Assembly: GCA_017551725.1 (NCBI GenBank)
Contig: JAFZKY010000037.1
Location: 82,071-123,594, forward strand
Direction: 5' to 3'
Source: Bacteroidales bacterium
GTDB taxonomy: Bacteria; Bacteroidota; Bacteroidia; Bacteroidales; WCHB1-69
Length of the DNA stretch: 41,524 nucleotides
This document shows, one piece after another, positions 16,202 through 25,348 of the stretch (position 1 is its first letter; every line of letters starts with the position of its first letter). The notes under the pieces are model-generated. The model was not told the origin of the DNA, ran no database searches, and saw nothing but the letters and a program-made list of their open reading frames with translations. The position numbers and the translations under genes were made by a program.

Positions 16202-16990
16202 TTAATAAATCCACGGGAAAATCTTATACCGTTTCAACGAGGTGAATTCTTCGCCGAAGAACTGGGTGTAGCGGCTATACACCTCTTTGGAGCGCGGGAT
16301 GATGTTGGCGCAGGTCCACAAGAGGAACACCAAACCGGAGATGGACCAAGTGAGGATGGCGAATCCCAGCCATTCAAGGATTTCGCCGAAATAGTTGGCG
16401 GAACTGATGCGCGTGAAGGGCCATCCTTGGGGGAGGTAATAGTTGTTGTCCATATCATCTTTCCGGAGGCCGCGGATGATGCGGTCAGCGTAGATGTTCA
16501 CCACCATACCGAAGATGAAGATCAGCGTGCCGATGATGAACTGCGGCGACCAGAACCAGGAGATCGGATAAGCGTCAACGGCGGAGAAGTAGAAAAGCCA
16601 TCCGCCCTGCATGATAGCGTTGAACGTGTTGAATATGAAGCCGATGATAATGATGGAGATGGGCATCTTGCTTTGGCCTTTCATCAGCAAGGGGAAGATA
16701 AACGACCGTTGGAAATAGTGGAACTCGAAGAAGATGAACATCACACAGGTGACGATATTGAAAGGCCGGATGTTGTAATACAGCGAGATGAAATAGAGCA
16801 CCAGCATCGTGAAAAACACGGGCGACTCCATGATAAACCAGCCGAGGTTGCTCCTCACGGACACGCCCCAGCGGTTGTTGAACGTCATGCCATAGGCGGG
16901 TGTTACAAACTGGAGCACCACGAAAACGGCCACGCCCAAAACGGACATCACAATGAGGAGGTACTCGTAAAATTGTGCGAATAATTCCAT
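16202..16990 (-). CDS. Steroid 5-alpha-reductase-like (DUF1295-type) integral membrane protein
   Basis: A 262-residue polytopic membrane protein with about six hydrophobic segments. The C-terminal half carries the conserved pattern of the 3-oxo-5-alpha-steroid 4-dehydrogenase and isoprenylcysteine methyltransferase-like superfamily: NYYLPQGWPFTRISSANYFG, EILEWLGFAILTWS, NIIPRSKEVYSRYTQFFGEE and the terminal RYKIFPWIY. Family members reduce a double bond of a lipid or steroid with NADPH; bacterial substrates are mostly unknown. It follows the GT2 gene by 23 bp and precedes the Rieske-like lipoprotein by 3 bp, so the three form an operon that may modify an envelope lipid or glycan. This is inference. 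Confidence 0.85.
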   Translation of the reverse strand: MELFAQFYEYLLIVMSVLGVAVFVVLQFVTPAYGMTFNNRWGVSVRSNLGWFIMESPVFFTMLVLYFISLYYNIRPFNIVTCVMFIFFEFHYFQRSFIFPLLMKGQSKMPISIIIIGFIFNTFNAIMQGGWLFYFSAVDAYPISWFWSPQFIIGTLIFIFGMVVNIYADRIIRGLRKDDMDNNYYLPQGWPFTRISSANYFGEILEWLGFAILTWSISGLVFLLWTCANIIPRSKEVYSRYTQFFGEEFTSLKRYKIFPWIY

Positions 16991-17013
16991 ATTAAAAGTT
17001 GTTTCTTTAAGGG

Positions 17014-18024
17014 TTAATCAAACTTGGTGCCGTCGAAAACCTTCTTTCTTTTAAAATAATGAAGAAAGACAACGGATTTCGGAAAAGTGTCGGCATAGGC
17101 CAGTTTGGGCATGGTATTGCGTTTGGCCTTGCAGTAGTTGTAGTTTTTGTAGAAGGCGGCCATGGCTTTGAACACGGCAGTGAAGTCTTTGAAGTGGCCT
17201 TGCAGCAGGAAAGAGCCGGCGGCCATGATGTCGAGGAAGAAGCGGATCACAAAGGTGCGGGTGAGGCGTTCTTCGGGCAGGTTCTTGAGGAGCAGGAACA
17301 GGTTGTTGCGGAAGTTGAGGAACGTCTTGTAGGAGTTTTGTTTAGGCAGTGTGCCGCCGCCGATGTGATAGACCACGGACTGAGGGCAGCATTTGATCTT
17401 GTAGCCGGCATTCTTGATGCGCCAGCAGAAATCGATTTCCTCCATGTGGGCGAAGAAGTCGTCGTCAAGGCCGCCCATGACGCGATACACGTCGCTGCGG
17501 ACAAAGAGGGCGGCACCGGTGGCCCAGAACACGTCGATGTCGGTGTCGTACTGGCCGTGGTCCTTCTCCACGTGGCCGAACACGCGCCCCCGGCAGAAGG
17601 GGTAACCGTATTTGTCCACGAATCCGCCGGCGGCGCCGGCATACTCAAAGGCGTCGCGTTGGTTGAAGGAGCGTAGCTTGGGCTGCACGGCGGCGATCTT
17701 GTTGTTGGCGTCCATCATCTCGATAATGGGCTCCACCCAATGTTCTGTCACCTCGATGTCGGAGTTAAGCAGGCAATAGTATTGGGCCTCCACCTGTTGC
17801 AGGGCTACATTATAGCCCCGTGCGAACCCCTCGTTGCGTCCGTTCTCGATGATGCGGACCGAGGGATGGTGTTCCCGCAGGAACGGGATGGAATCGTCGG
17901 TGGAGGCGTTGTCGGCCACCACCAGCTCGGCGTAGTCCGGCATGTGCCGGAGCAGCGTCGGCAGGAAACGTTCCAAGTAACGCTTTCCGTTCCAGTTCAA
18001 TATCACTATGGAGAGTTTGGTCAT
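17014..18024 (-). CDS. Family 2 glycosyltransferase
   Basis: A 336-residue GT-A fold glycosyltransferase. The N-terminus KLSIVILNWNG, VVADNASTDDS near 35-45, NEGFARGYNVAL, LLNSDIEV (DxD-like metal site), FWATGAALFVRSDVYRVMGG and DDFFAHMEEIDFCWR (catalytic ED region) are the hallmarks of the rhamnosyltransferase-like GT2 subgroup. The C-terminal region is helical with a hydrophobic stretch and positive charges, typical of membrane association. The ATG at 18024 is preferred over a GTG two codons upstream. It leads the GT2, reductase-like and lipoprotein unit; the acceptor is unknown. Confidence 0.92.
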   Translation of the reverse strand: MTKLSIVILNWNGKRYLERFLPTLLRHMPDYAELVVADNASTDDSIPFLREHHPSVRIIENGRNEGFARGYNVALQQVEAQYYCLLNSDIEVTEHWVEPIIEMMDANNKIAAVQPKLRSFNQRDAFEYAGAAGGFVDKYGYPFCRGRVFGHVEKDHGQYDTDIDVFWATGAALFVRSDVYRVMGGLDDDFFAHMEEIDFCWRIKNAGYKIKCCPQSVVYHIGGGTLPKQNSYKTFLNFRNNLFLLLKNLPEERLTRTFVIRFFLDIMAAGSFLLQGHFKDFTAVFKAMAAFYKNYNYCKAKRNTMPKLAYADTFPKSVVFLHYFKRKKVFDGTKFD

Positions 18025-18047
18025 AGGCACACTTCTTCAAAAGAGTG

Positions 18048-18055
18048 CAAAGATA
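18048..18055 (-). promoter_or_regulatory. -7 box for the GT2 operon
   Basis: The minus strand reads TATCTTTG, 24 bp before the GT2 ATG and directly after the stop of the large T9SS protein gene. This suggests independent transcription. Confidence 0.5.
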
Positions 18056-18072
18056 CGATTTTTTTTCATTCC

Positions 18073-20715
18073 TCATCTCACGAGCGTCACGGCCGCGCGC
18101 ACGATGTGTTCCGTGCCGTCCGGGTCGGTGTGGCGCACGCGCACCACATACACCCCCATGGGCGCGTTGCCGCCGTCCCAGCCCTCCGTGAGGCTACCCG
18201 TCACGAACAGCACACCGCCCCAGCGGTCGAAGACCTCCATGCGGAAGTCCTGCACCTGCTCCGGGTGCTCAAACACCGGCAAAAGCCTGTCGTTGAGGCC
18301 GTCGCCGTCCGGTGTAAACGCCGTCGGCAGGCGCACCTCCTGGCTGCAGTCTCCGTAGGCCACGTATATCCTGTCGCCGTGGCTGAAGCATTTGTTGCTC
18401 ACCACCACGCTGTACTCGCCCGCGTGGCGCACCACATACTCCGCCTGCGTGCTCCCGTCCTGCCAGCGGTAGTCCGCCCCCGGCGTGTAGGCCGACAGCC
18501 GCAGCTCCGCGCCTGTGCACAGGGTGGTGTCCTCGCCCAGTTCTATGTCGAAGTCCTCCAGGTATTCCACCGCTATGGTGTCGCTCACGCCCGTGCAGTT
18601 GTCGGTGACCACCACCCAGTAGGAGCCGTCGTCGATGACCGTGTATGTTCTGTTGGTGGAGCCGTCCTGCCAGAGGTAGGAGGCCGGGTGGGGCTGTCCC
18701 GCGTCCAGCAGCAGCGACACGGTGCCGCAAAGGGCGGTGTCCGCGCCGAGGTCCACGGCGCTGGAGGGGAAGAGGTCCACGAGCACGCTGTCGGCGTGTG
18801 CCGAGCATCCCCGGTTTGTGACGGTCACGGAGTAGAAGCCCGCCGTGTCGATGGTGACGGAGGGCGTGGAGGCGCCCGTGCTCCATTGGTAGAGGATGGC
18901 GTTGGGGTCCTCGGCGGAGAGTTCCGCGCCGCGGCACAGGATGGTGTCGGACGAGAAGCGGATGACCGGCGGGGGCAGCACCTGCACGAAGGTGGTGGTG
19001 GTGTCGGGGCAGTTGGGGTTGCCGTAGAGGACGAGTCGAGCCACGTGGCGGCCCGTGTCCAGCAGGGGCAGATCCACCACGGGCCTGTCAGGGTAGTCCG
19101 TGCCGTCAAAGGTCCAGAGGCAGGGGATGGAGTCCCACTGCGTGTTGGCGTCGAGGTGGAGGGTGTCGCCCACGCAGCGCCAGACGGTGGCCGAGTCGTG
19201 GGGCGAGAGGTTGGAATGCGCGAAGTCGAGGTCCTCGTATGCCTCGCCGGAGGAGGAGAGCAGGAAGCCCGTCACATCGATCTTGGAGGGGTCCGACGGG
19301 CGCGCGTGGTAGGCAATCTCGTCGAGGTCGGCGTGGAAGCCGCGGGGGTTCTCTATTTTGAAATAAGGGGGAATGTCCTGGTTGTAGTAGGCGAACTGTG
19401 CCACCCAGTACTCGCGGTTGGTATAGGGGAAGGAGTCGAAGGCGGTGGCGGGGATGGGCTGGCCGTTGAGGGTGGTGGAGTGGAGGCCGTCCTCATGCAC
19501 GTAGATGAGCAGGTCGGCGTAGTTGGTGTCGTCGGGCATCTCGTTGGTGGAGGTGGGGATCCAGCAGGAACGGACGAAGTAGTTGGTAGGAGGATCAGAA
19601 CGTGCATTGAAACAAAGGTCAAGGTGATTGGAAGCATTTAATGCTTCCACCCAAGGGTTCCCATTTGTATATACAGGGTTGACACCAAGTTTATATAAAT
19701 CATCACACAAGTTTCTATTGTCAGATTCCCGGCAATAGGCATATTCAGGGTCGGCCGAAAATGATGGAGCCTGTGCATAAGGATTATAAACCCCAAATCC
19801 CAGCAACATTATTCGAGTAAAATTACTGCCTGGAGGATTCATACCATCATAAAAAATTCTGTTTGACAAACCACCCATTAAATTCAGATGTTTATAAAAC
19901 TTTCGATTGGTGTATCTTTTAAACAGCCGGTCTTTATGATTATAGTAAGAATGATGCGCGATTTGAGGAAAAAAAGATGATGATGAGGTTCCAAACGTCA
20001 AGATTCTCTTGCAATTTGATTCGACATAAAAGATAGTATCCGAGTCTTGACTCCTGTCTTTGAAAATAAGGATCTCCCCCTCTTGAAGTGTTCGCTGCAA
20101 AATCGGACTTCCGAATTGATAAATGGTCACAGGAGTGTTGTTCTCTATTGCCAAAACACACAATGACATTGCAGTTTGTGCATCAAGAAACTGATATACA
20201 TTGGTATTTGAAGGATATAGAGATGTTGGCCAAACAGGTGTTTTATTTATGTATTCGAAATTGGAGAATAAATGTATAGGTATTATACCGAACATAGGTT
20301 GAACCGTAAGAGGAGAATTTGTCAGTTGATAGACGAAAACATCCTTGGTTGTGACAATATGGATTCCTGATGGGAATAGAGTATCAGCACGCAGCCCTGA
20401 ATTTATCGAAAACCACTGAAAAGGTAAGTTATTCATGATATGTTCGGAAGGAATTTTTACTTTTGTCGTCAGGCCAGGGATGACAGTGAATGTTTGAAAG
20501 AAGCCTGTATTAGGATTCTCAACATATCCTGTACAAGTTGTGTCCCCCATTATATATATCATACTGGTATCTGCTTGTGTCAGAAGCGTGTCTGCATAAA
20601 TATTATACAACGCTCTCGCTGTCGTCCAAAAATCGCGGCCTTTCAGGTACTCTTCCTGGGCGGAAACTGTCAGGGCCAGAAATAGAAGCAACAATATGTG
20701 AAAGAGTCGTTTCAT
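18073..20715 (-). CDS. Large T9SS-exported surface protein (IgGFc-binding-like N-terminus, PKD/Ig-like repeats, type B sorting domain)
   Basis: An 880-residue secreted protein with a signal peptide (residues 1-19). Residues about 25-470 resemble the IgGFc-binding-protein N-terminal domain seen in many Bacteroidota: KGRDFWTTARALY, TTKVKIPSEHIMN, IHIVTTKDVFVYQL. Residues about 500-780 hold PKD/Ig-like repeats with the pattern LG-D-T-LC-x(n)-Y-W-DGST-x-Y-V. The C-terminus is a gliding-motility/T9SS type B domain: LPTAFTPDGDGLNDRLLP, MEVFDRWGGVLF and GVYVVRV. It is expected at the cell surface, as adhesin or matrix protein. Base composition changes abruptly near 19580: the N-terminal third is AT-rich, the rest strongly GC-rich, unlike neighbouring genes. 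Confidence 0.9.
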   Translation of the reverse strand: MKRLFHILLLLFLALTVSAQEEYLKGRDFWTTARALYNIYADTLLTQADTSMIYIMGDTTCTGYVENPNTGFFQTFTVIPGLTTKVKIPSEHIMNNLPFQWFSINSGLRADTLFPSGIHIVTTKDVFVYQLTNSPLTVQPMFGIIPIHLFSNFEYINKTPVWPTSLYPSNTNVYQFLDAQTAMSLCVLAIENNTPVTIYQFGSPILQRTLQEGEILIFKDRSQDSDTIFYVESNCKRILTFGTSSSSFFPQIAHHSYYNHKDRLFKRYTNRKFYKHLNLMGGLSNRIFYDGMNPPGSNFTRIMLLGFGVYNPYAQAPSFSADPEYAYCRESDNRNLCDDLYKLGVNPVYTNGNPWVEALNASNHLDLCFNARSDPPTNYFVRSCWIPTSTNEMPDDTNYADLLIYVHEDGLHSTTLNGQPIPATAFDSFPYTNREYWVAQFAYYNQDIPPYFKIENPRGFHADLDEIAYHARPSDPSKIDVTGFLLSSSGEAYEDLDFAHSNLSPHDSATVWRCVGDTLHLDANTQWDSIPCLWTFDGTDYPDRPVVDLPLLDTGRHVARLVLYGNPNCPDTTTTFVQVLPPPVIRFSSDTILCRGAELSAEDPNAILYQWSTGASTPSVTIDTAGFYSVTVTNRGCSAHADSVLVDLFPSSAVDLGADTALCGTVSLLLDAGQPHPASYLWQDGSTNRTYTVIDDGSYWVVVTDNCTGVSDTIAVEYLEDFDIELGEDTTLCTGAELRLSAYTPGADYRWQDGSTQAEYVVRHAGEYSVVVSNKCFSHGDRIYVAYGDCSQEVRLPTAFTPDGDGLNDRLLPVFEHPEQVQDFRMEVFDRWGGVLFVTGSLTEGWDGGNAPMGVYVVRVRHTDPDGTEHIVRAAVTLVR

Positions 20716-21021
20716 TATTGTTCACGGGTATAGATAATACTTTTTTCGGCGGTAAAGATACGAATTTTTCAATAAACAGGATTTTACGATTTGGGAATTA
20801 GGAATTTGGGATTTGAGTCTTTAGTTCTTTATTCTCTGATCTTTGTTCTTAGTTTTTTAACTCTTTCACTTCCCTCCCTGAATCCTCTAAACGCCCATTC
20901 TCCGACCTCTAAAACCGCCATAAAAATAATTGCAGGCAAAGATTCCATCATATTAAAAAAAATAGTACCTTTGCCGCCCGAAAGAAGAAAAGTAAAAAGT
21001 ATTAAAAATTAGACGTTTATT
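20716..21021. other. 306-bp intergenic region between divergent genes
   Basis: AT-rich, with T-rich stretches such as TTAGTTCTTTATTCT and TTGTTCTTAGTTTTTT between about 20820 and 20870. It holds the rpsO -7 box and a weaker TATCTTTA (20753-20760) on the minus strand for the surface protein gene. I see no convincing gene, tRNA or riboswitch in it. Confidence 0.6.
20966..20973 (+). promoter_or_regulatory. -7 box for rpsO
   Basis: TACCTTTG, an exact match to TAnnTTTG, 48 bp before the rpsO ATG. This gives an A-rich leader of roughly 40 nt, too short for an obvious structured autoregulatory element. Confidence 0.55.
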
Positions 21022-21291
21022 ATGTATTTAACAACTGAAGTTAAGAAAGAAATTTTTGAACAGTACGGAAAAAATGCTACGGACACTGGTTCTCCGGAAG
21101 CACAAGTTGCCCTGTTCACCCACCGCATCAAGCACCTCACCGAGCACGTGAAGGCCAACGGCGGTGACAAAGTCACGAAGAGAGCGCTGATCAACCTTGT
21201 CGGAAAGAGAAAGAAAATGCTCGAATACCTCAAAAGACAGGATATCGAACGTTACAGAGCACTTATCAAGAAGTTAGGTCTCAGAAAATAA
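21022..21291 (+). CDS. rpsO: 30S ribosomal protein S15
   Basis: An 89-residue primary 16S rRNA-binding protein of the small subunit platform. Length and sequence are typical: FEQYGKNATDTGSPEAQVAL, FTHRIKHLTEHVK, RALINLVGKRKKMLEYL and YRALIKKLGLRK. The central DTGSPE loop contacts the three-way junction of helices 20-22. It is followed by pnp, the rpsO-pnp order kept in many bacteria. Here a strong terminator separates them, so pnp may rely partly on its own signals or on readthrough. Confidence 0.98.
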   Translation: MYLTTEVKKEIFEQYGKNATDTGSPEAQVALFTHRIKHLTEHVKANGGDKVTKRALINLVGKRKKMLEYLKRQDIERYRALIKKLGLRK

Positions 21292-21310
21292 TTCTCAAAC
21301 ACATTTTATA

Positions 21311-21344
21311 AAAAGGGGCAATTTTATAAAATTGCCTTTTTTTT
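21311..21344 (+). terminator. Intrinsic terminator after rpsO
   Basis: The perfect 20-bp palindrome GGCAATTTTATAAAATTGCC (21317-21336) is preceded by an A run and followed by eight T. Confidence 0.85.
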
Positions 21345-21350
21345 GATTAT

Positions 21351-21372
21351 GGCACATGTTGAATATTGTGCC
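21351..21372 (+). promoter_or_regulatory. Hairpin in the pnp leader
   Basis: GGCACA (21351-21356) pairs with TGTGCC (21367-21372) around a 10-nt loop, 30 bp upstream of the pnp ATG and just after the rpsO terminator. E. coli pnp is autoregulated through a leader stem-loop; whether this small hairpin has such a role is unknown. Confidence 0.3.
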
Positions 21373-21402
21373 GAACAGTTTATTATTTAATTTGAATTCA
21401 TC

Positions 21403-23760
21403 ATGTTAGGAATAAATACAACCTTTACATTACCCGATGGTCGTGAAGTGACCATCGAAACGGGCAAGTTGGCCAAACAGGCCGACGGTTCCGCCGTTGT
21501 GAGAATGGGCAACACCATGATTTTGGCCACCGTGTGCTGCAAGAAGGAGGCCGTGGAAGGCACCGACTTCATGCCGTTGCAGGTGGAATATCAGGAGAAA
21601 TACGGTGCTCTGGGCCGCATCCCCGGGGGCTTCTTCAGACGTGAGGCTCGTCCTTCCGAGTACGAAATCCTCATCGCACGCCTCGTGGACCGCGCCATCC
21701 GCCCGCTATTCCCGAAAGACTTTCACGCCGAGACGCAAGTCATTGTGACGCTCATCTCCGGCGACAAAAACCAGCTGCCTGATTGTCTGGCATGTCTGGC
21801 CGCCTCTTCGGCCATCGCCGTTTCCAACATCCCCTTCGAATGTCCCATCTCCGAAGTCCGCGTGGGCCGCGTGAACGGCGAATTCGTCGTGAACCCGACC
21901 GTGGAGCAGATGGAGAACTCTGATATCGACATGATCGTGGCCGCCTCCATGGACAACATCATGATGGTGGAAGGCGAGATGAAGGAGATTTCCGAGGACG
22001 ACATGGTTGCCGCCCTTAATTTTGCCAAAGATAACATCAAGGTGCAGTGCCAGGCCCAGTTGGATCTGGCTGCCAAGGTGCCCACCGCCAACCCGAAACG
22101 CGAATACTGCCACGAGACCAACGACGAGGAGATTCGCGAGCGCATCCAGAAGGAGACCTACGACAAAGTGTATGCCGTGGCCAAGTCCTTCATGGGCAAG
22201 CAGGCCCGCAACGAGGCTTTCGACCAGATTCTGGCCGACTTCATGGAGACGATTCCGGAAGAGGAGCGTGCCGAAAAAGAGGTGATGGTGAAACGTTACT
22301 ACAGCGATGTGCAATATCACGCCATGCGTAACATGATCCTGGACGAGCGCATCCGTCTGGACGGCCGCGACCTGGAGACCATCCGTCCCATCTGGATTGA
22401 GACCGACTACTTGCCCGCCGCTCACGGTTCTGCCATCTTCACCCGTGGTGAAACGCAGGCTCTGGCTTCCTGTACCCTCGGTACCAAGTTGGACGAGCAG
22501 ACCATTGACGGCGCCGTCATTGAAGGCTCCAGCCGTTTCATGTTGCACTACAACTTCCCGCCCTATAGCGTGGGTGAAGTAAAGCGTATCGGTAGCACGG
22601 GCCGTCGCGAGATCGGTCACGGCAACCTGGCCAAGCGTGCCGTCGCACCCATGATCCCGTTCGATGATCCCACATTCCCCTATACTGTCCGCATCGTTTC
22701 CGACATTTTGGAATCCAACGGCAGTTCTTCCATGGCCACCGTCTGCGCCAGTACTCTCGCCCTGCTCGACTGCGGCGTGAAACTCAAAAAGCCGGTGTCC
22801 GGTATCGCCATGGGCTTGATCACCGACGAAAAATCCGACAAATACGCCATCCTTTCCGACATCCTGGGCGATGAGGATCACCTTGGCGACATGGACTTCA
22901 AGGTCTGCGGTACGGAAGACGGTATCACCGCTTGCCAGATGGACATCAAGATCCACGGCCTTTCCGCCGAAGTGATGGCTGAAGCCCTCGCACAGGCCCA
23001 CCGTGGACGTATGTTCATCCTCGGAAAAATCAAAGAAGCCATGCCGGCTCCTCGTGAGGACTACAAACCGTTCGTCCCGCGCATCATCCAAATGCAAATC
23101 CCGCGCGAGTTCATCGGCGCCGTCATCGGACCGGGAGGCAAGATCATCCAAGAGATGCAGCGTGAAACCAATACCGTCATCAACATCGAGGAGGTGGGCG
23201 AGTTCGGCGTCATCGATATCGCCGCCCCGAATCTGGACAACATCAACGCCGCCATGGACCGCATCAAACTCATCTGCACAAAACCGGAAGTGGGCGAGAT
23301 TTACGAAGGTACGGTCAAGACCATCACCGCCTTTGGCGCCTTCGTCGAGTTCCTGCCCGGCACCGACGGCCTGCTGCATGTGACGGAGATCGCCTACCGC
23401 CGCATTGAAAATGTGGAGGATGTCTTGAAGGTGGGTGACAAGATCAAAGTCAAACTCATTGAAATCGATGAGAAGACCGGCAAGTTCAGACTTTCCCACA
23501 AGGTTCTTCTTCCGAAGCCGGAAGGTTATACGGATCCCGAGTCCAAGCCGAGAGGCGGCAACCGTGGACCTCGCAACGACCGTGCCCCGCGCGGCAACGG
23601 TGACGGTCCTCGCCGCAACAACGATCGCGGCGAACGCGGCCCGCGTCCGAACCACCGCAACGACCGTGGTCCTCGCAACAACGACCACGCTCCGCACACG
23701 CGTACGGAAAACGAGGCACCCAAACAAAACGACCTGCCCGACTTCCCCGAACTTGACTAA
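21403..23760 (+). CDS. pnp: Polyribonucleotide nucleotidyltransferase (PNPase)
   Basis: A 785-residue phosphorolytic 3'-5' exoribonuclease of RNA decay. The two RNase PH domains are visible: N-terminal with [18 protein letters not shown], and catalytic with [42 protein letters not shown] and [20 protein letters not shown]. The KH domain has the GPGGKII loop near 580. An S1 domain follows ([24 protein letters not shown]). The last 70 residues are an Arg/Gly/Asn/Asp-rich, RGG-like tail with repeated NDRGPR and NNDHAP, probably a disordered RNA-binding extension. The gene is bounded by the rpsO terminator and its own terminator. Confidence 0.98.
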   Translation: MLGINTTFTLPDGREVTIETGKLAKQADGSAVVRMGNTMILATVCCKKEAVEGTDFMPLQVEYQEKYGALGRIPGGFFRREARPSEYEILIARLVDRAIRPLFPKDFHAETQVIVTLISGDKNQLPDCLACLAASSAIAVSNIPFECPISEVRVGRVNGEFVVNPTVEQMENSDIDMIVAASMDNIMMVEGEMKEISEDDMVAALNFAKDNIKVQCQAQLDLAAKVPTANPKREYCHETNDEEIRERIQKETYDKVYAVAKSFMGKQARNEAFDQILADFMETIPEEERAEKEVMVKRYYSDVQYHAMRNMILDERIRLDGRDLETIRPIWIETDYLPAAHGSAIFTRGETQALASCTLGTKLDEQTIDGAVIEGSSRFMLHYNFPPYSVGEVKRIGSTGRREIGHGNLAKRAVAPMIPFDDPTFPYTVRIVSDILESNGSSSMATVCASTLALLDCGVKLKKPVSGIAMGLITDEKSDKYAILSDILGDEDHLGDMDFKVCGTEDGITACQMDIKIHGLSAEVMAEALAQAHRGRMFILGKIKEAMPAPREDYKPFVPRIIQMQIPREFIGAVIGPGGKIIQEMQRETNTVINIEEVGEFGVIDIAAPNLDNINAAMDRIKLICTKPEVGEIYEGTVKTITAFGAFVEFLPGTDGLLHVTEIAYRRIENVEDVLKVGDKIKVKLIEIDEKTGKFRLSHKVLLPKPEGYTDPESKPRGGNRGPRNDRAPRGNGDGPRRNNDRGERGPRPNHRNDRGPRNNDHAPHTRTENEAPKQNDLPDFPELD

Positions 23761-23778
23761 CTACAACCATAATATTTG

Positions 23779-23808
23779 AAAAAGCAGGGTTCAATGCCCT
23801 GCTTTTTT
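23779..23808 (+). terminator. Intrinsic terminator after pnp
   Basis: AAAGCAGGG (23781-23789) pairs with CCCTGCTTT (23797-23805) around TTCAATG, followed by more T. Confidence 0.88.
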
Positions 23809-23827
23809 ATCAAAACCAATAATCAAA

Positions 23828-24706
23828 ATGCGAATCAGCGACATTCTCAAACAGAAAAAGACCTTCTCTTTCGAGGTCTTCCCGCCGAATCCCCAGAACA
23901 GCAGCATCCGCGACATCTTCAGCACCATCGATGCACTGCAGCAATATCACCCGGACTTCATCAGTGTAACATTCAAAGCCTCGGGAGATTACGCCCAGAA
24001 CACCATCGACCTGGCAGCCTACATCCAGCAGCACACCCAAGCCGAACCCTTAGTGCATCTTACATGCGGAGCCTTGGACAAGAAAGACATTGACCACGTG
24101 GCCGCCATTCTGGAGAAAGAGCATCTAGAGAATGTTTTAGCCCTGCGCGGCGACAAGCCCACTGACTTTGACGGTGCTTATCTTAAACATTTCAAGCACG
24201 CCTCCGAACTGATGCAGTATCTGTGCCAGAATCATAATTTCTGTCTGGGCGGAGCCTGCTATCCAGAAGGACATCTGGAGTGTGAAAGCCTGTACGAGGA
24301 CCTCAACAACCTCAAAATCAAGCAGGAGATGGGAGCCTCCTTTTTCATCACGCAGCTGTTTTTCGACAACAACTATTACTATCGCCTGGTGCGGGTGGCG
24401 CACAACATGGGCATCACCATCCCCATCATTCCCGGCATCATGCCGCTGACCAGTGCAGCGCAGTTCAACAAGATATTGAATATGGCCGGCGCCTCCATCC
24501 CCTTCGAGTTGCGCGTGCTCTTCGACCACTTCCGCAACGACAAGAAAGCTATGTACGAAATTGGCATCGCTTACAGCGTCAACCAGATTTTGGAACTGTT
24601 GGCCAACGATGCCGACGGCATCCACATCTACACGATGAACAACGCCAACGTGGCAGGCGACATCTACCGTCGCATTGAGAATGTCATTGAAAACGCATTG
24701 AGATAA
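23828..24706 (+). CDS. metF: 5,10-methylenetetrahydrofolate reductase
   Basis: A 292-residue FAD-dependent TIM-barrel enzyme that makes 5-methyl-THF for methionine synthesis. FSFEVFPPNP near residues 13-22 carries the catalytic Glu. VTFKASGD, HLTCGALDKKDID, NVLALRGDKP, GGACYPEGHLE, GASFFITQLFFDN and IPIIPGIMPL follow in family order. It overlaps the next gene by one base (TAATG), and that gene is a MetH reactivation domain. The pair therefore serves the cobalamin-dependent methionine synthase step. MetH itself is not in the window. Confidence 0.96.
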   Translation: MRISDILKQKKTFSFEVFPPNPQNSSIRDIFSTIDALQQYHPDFISVTFKASGDYAQNTIDLAAYIQQHTQAEPLVHLTCGALDKKDIDHVAAILEKEHLENVLALRGDKPTDFDGAYLKHFKHASELMQYLCQNHNFCLGGACYPEGHLECESLYEDLNNLKIKQEMGASFFITQLFFDNNYYYRLVRVAHNMGITIPIIPGIMPLTSAAQFNKILNMAGASIPFELRVLFDHFRNDKKAMYEIGIAYSVNQILELLANDADGIHIYTMNNANVAGDIYRRIENVIENALR

Positions 24707-25314
24707 TGGAAGAACTCATCCGTCAGATTTCCAGGCATATCGGCTATCCCGGCAACGCCGTCATTGACGATGCCATGCGGCAGCGCATCGAGGGAGCCTT
24801 GACGGAGATCGAGCGGGATGCCGCCTTCCTTTACCGGTATCTTCATTACGTACAGCCGGCGGATTTCATGCTGCAACACTCCTCCTACATGGAATATCTC
24901 TCCGGGGCAGAGGGTTATCTGCTATGCGCCACCACCTTAGGCATCCAAATAGACCGGCAGATCAAACGGTTGCAGACCATTGACTTGAGTTATGCCGTCA
25001 TTTACGATGCCGCCGCATCCGTCTATTTGGAACATCTGGCGGACACTTACGAGCAGAGTCTCCCCTACCCCAACCTCGGATTTCGATTCTGTCCAGGATA
25101 CGGCGACACGCCGCTATCCGACAACCGGATTATTGCCGATATGATAAAGGCCAACCGCATCGGGATTTCCTTTCTGGATTCCGGGCTCATGCTCCCGATG
25201 AAGTCCATGGTCGGCATAGTGCGGATTGGCGGCCACGCACGCAAAAGTTGCAAAGGCTGCATTGCCGCCGAATCGTGTTCGTATCGGGCATCAGGAACCA
25301 CTTGCTGGAAATAG
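24706..25314 (+). CDS. Stand-alone MetH reactivation (AdoMet-binding) domain protein
   Basis: A 202-residue protein matching the vitamin B12-dependent methionine synthase activation domain, which binds S-adenosylmethionine and remethylates oxidised cob(II)alamin. The key stretch is LGFRFCPGYGDTPLSDN (compare the RxxPGY motif of MetH), followed by IGISFLDSGLMLPMKSMVGI. In E. coli this domain is the C-terminal part of MetH; here it is a separate gene. The C-terminus carries four Cys (CKGC, ESC, TTC) that could bind metal, a feature I associate with stand-alone members. It is translationally coupled to metF (stop and start share one base). A MetH lacking its own activation domain is expected elsewhere in the genome. 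Confidence 0.88.
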   Translation: MEELIRQISRHIGYPGNAVIDDAMRQRIEGALTEIERDAAFLYRYLHYVQPADFMLQHSSYMEYLSGAEGYLLCATTLGIQIDRQIKRLQTIDLSYAVIYDAAASVYLEHLADTYEQSLPYPNLGFRFCPGYGDTPLSDNRIIADMIKANRIGISFLDSGLMLPMKSMVGIVRIGGHARKSCKGCIAAESCSYRASGTTCWK

Positions 25315-25348
25315 GTGACTCCTGAGTTAAACAAAAAATCTTGTAAAT

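Noticed and set aside
17740-19641. 633-codon plus-strand open frame rich in Val, His, Gly and Arg
   Set aside because: It is antisense to the GC-rich part of the type B surface protein and the GT2 gene; high GC lowers stop frequency. No motifs.
20791-21012. 73-codon open frame before rpsO
   Set aside because: It lies in T-rich intergenic DNA and contains the rpsO -7 box; no similarity to any family I know.
21706-23727. 673-codon minus-strand open frame
   Set aside because: Antisense shadow of pnp, His/Asp/Gly-rich, with no recognisable domain.
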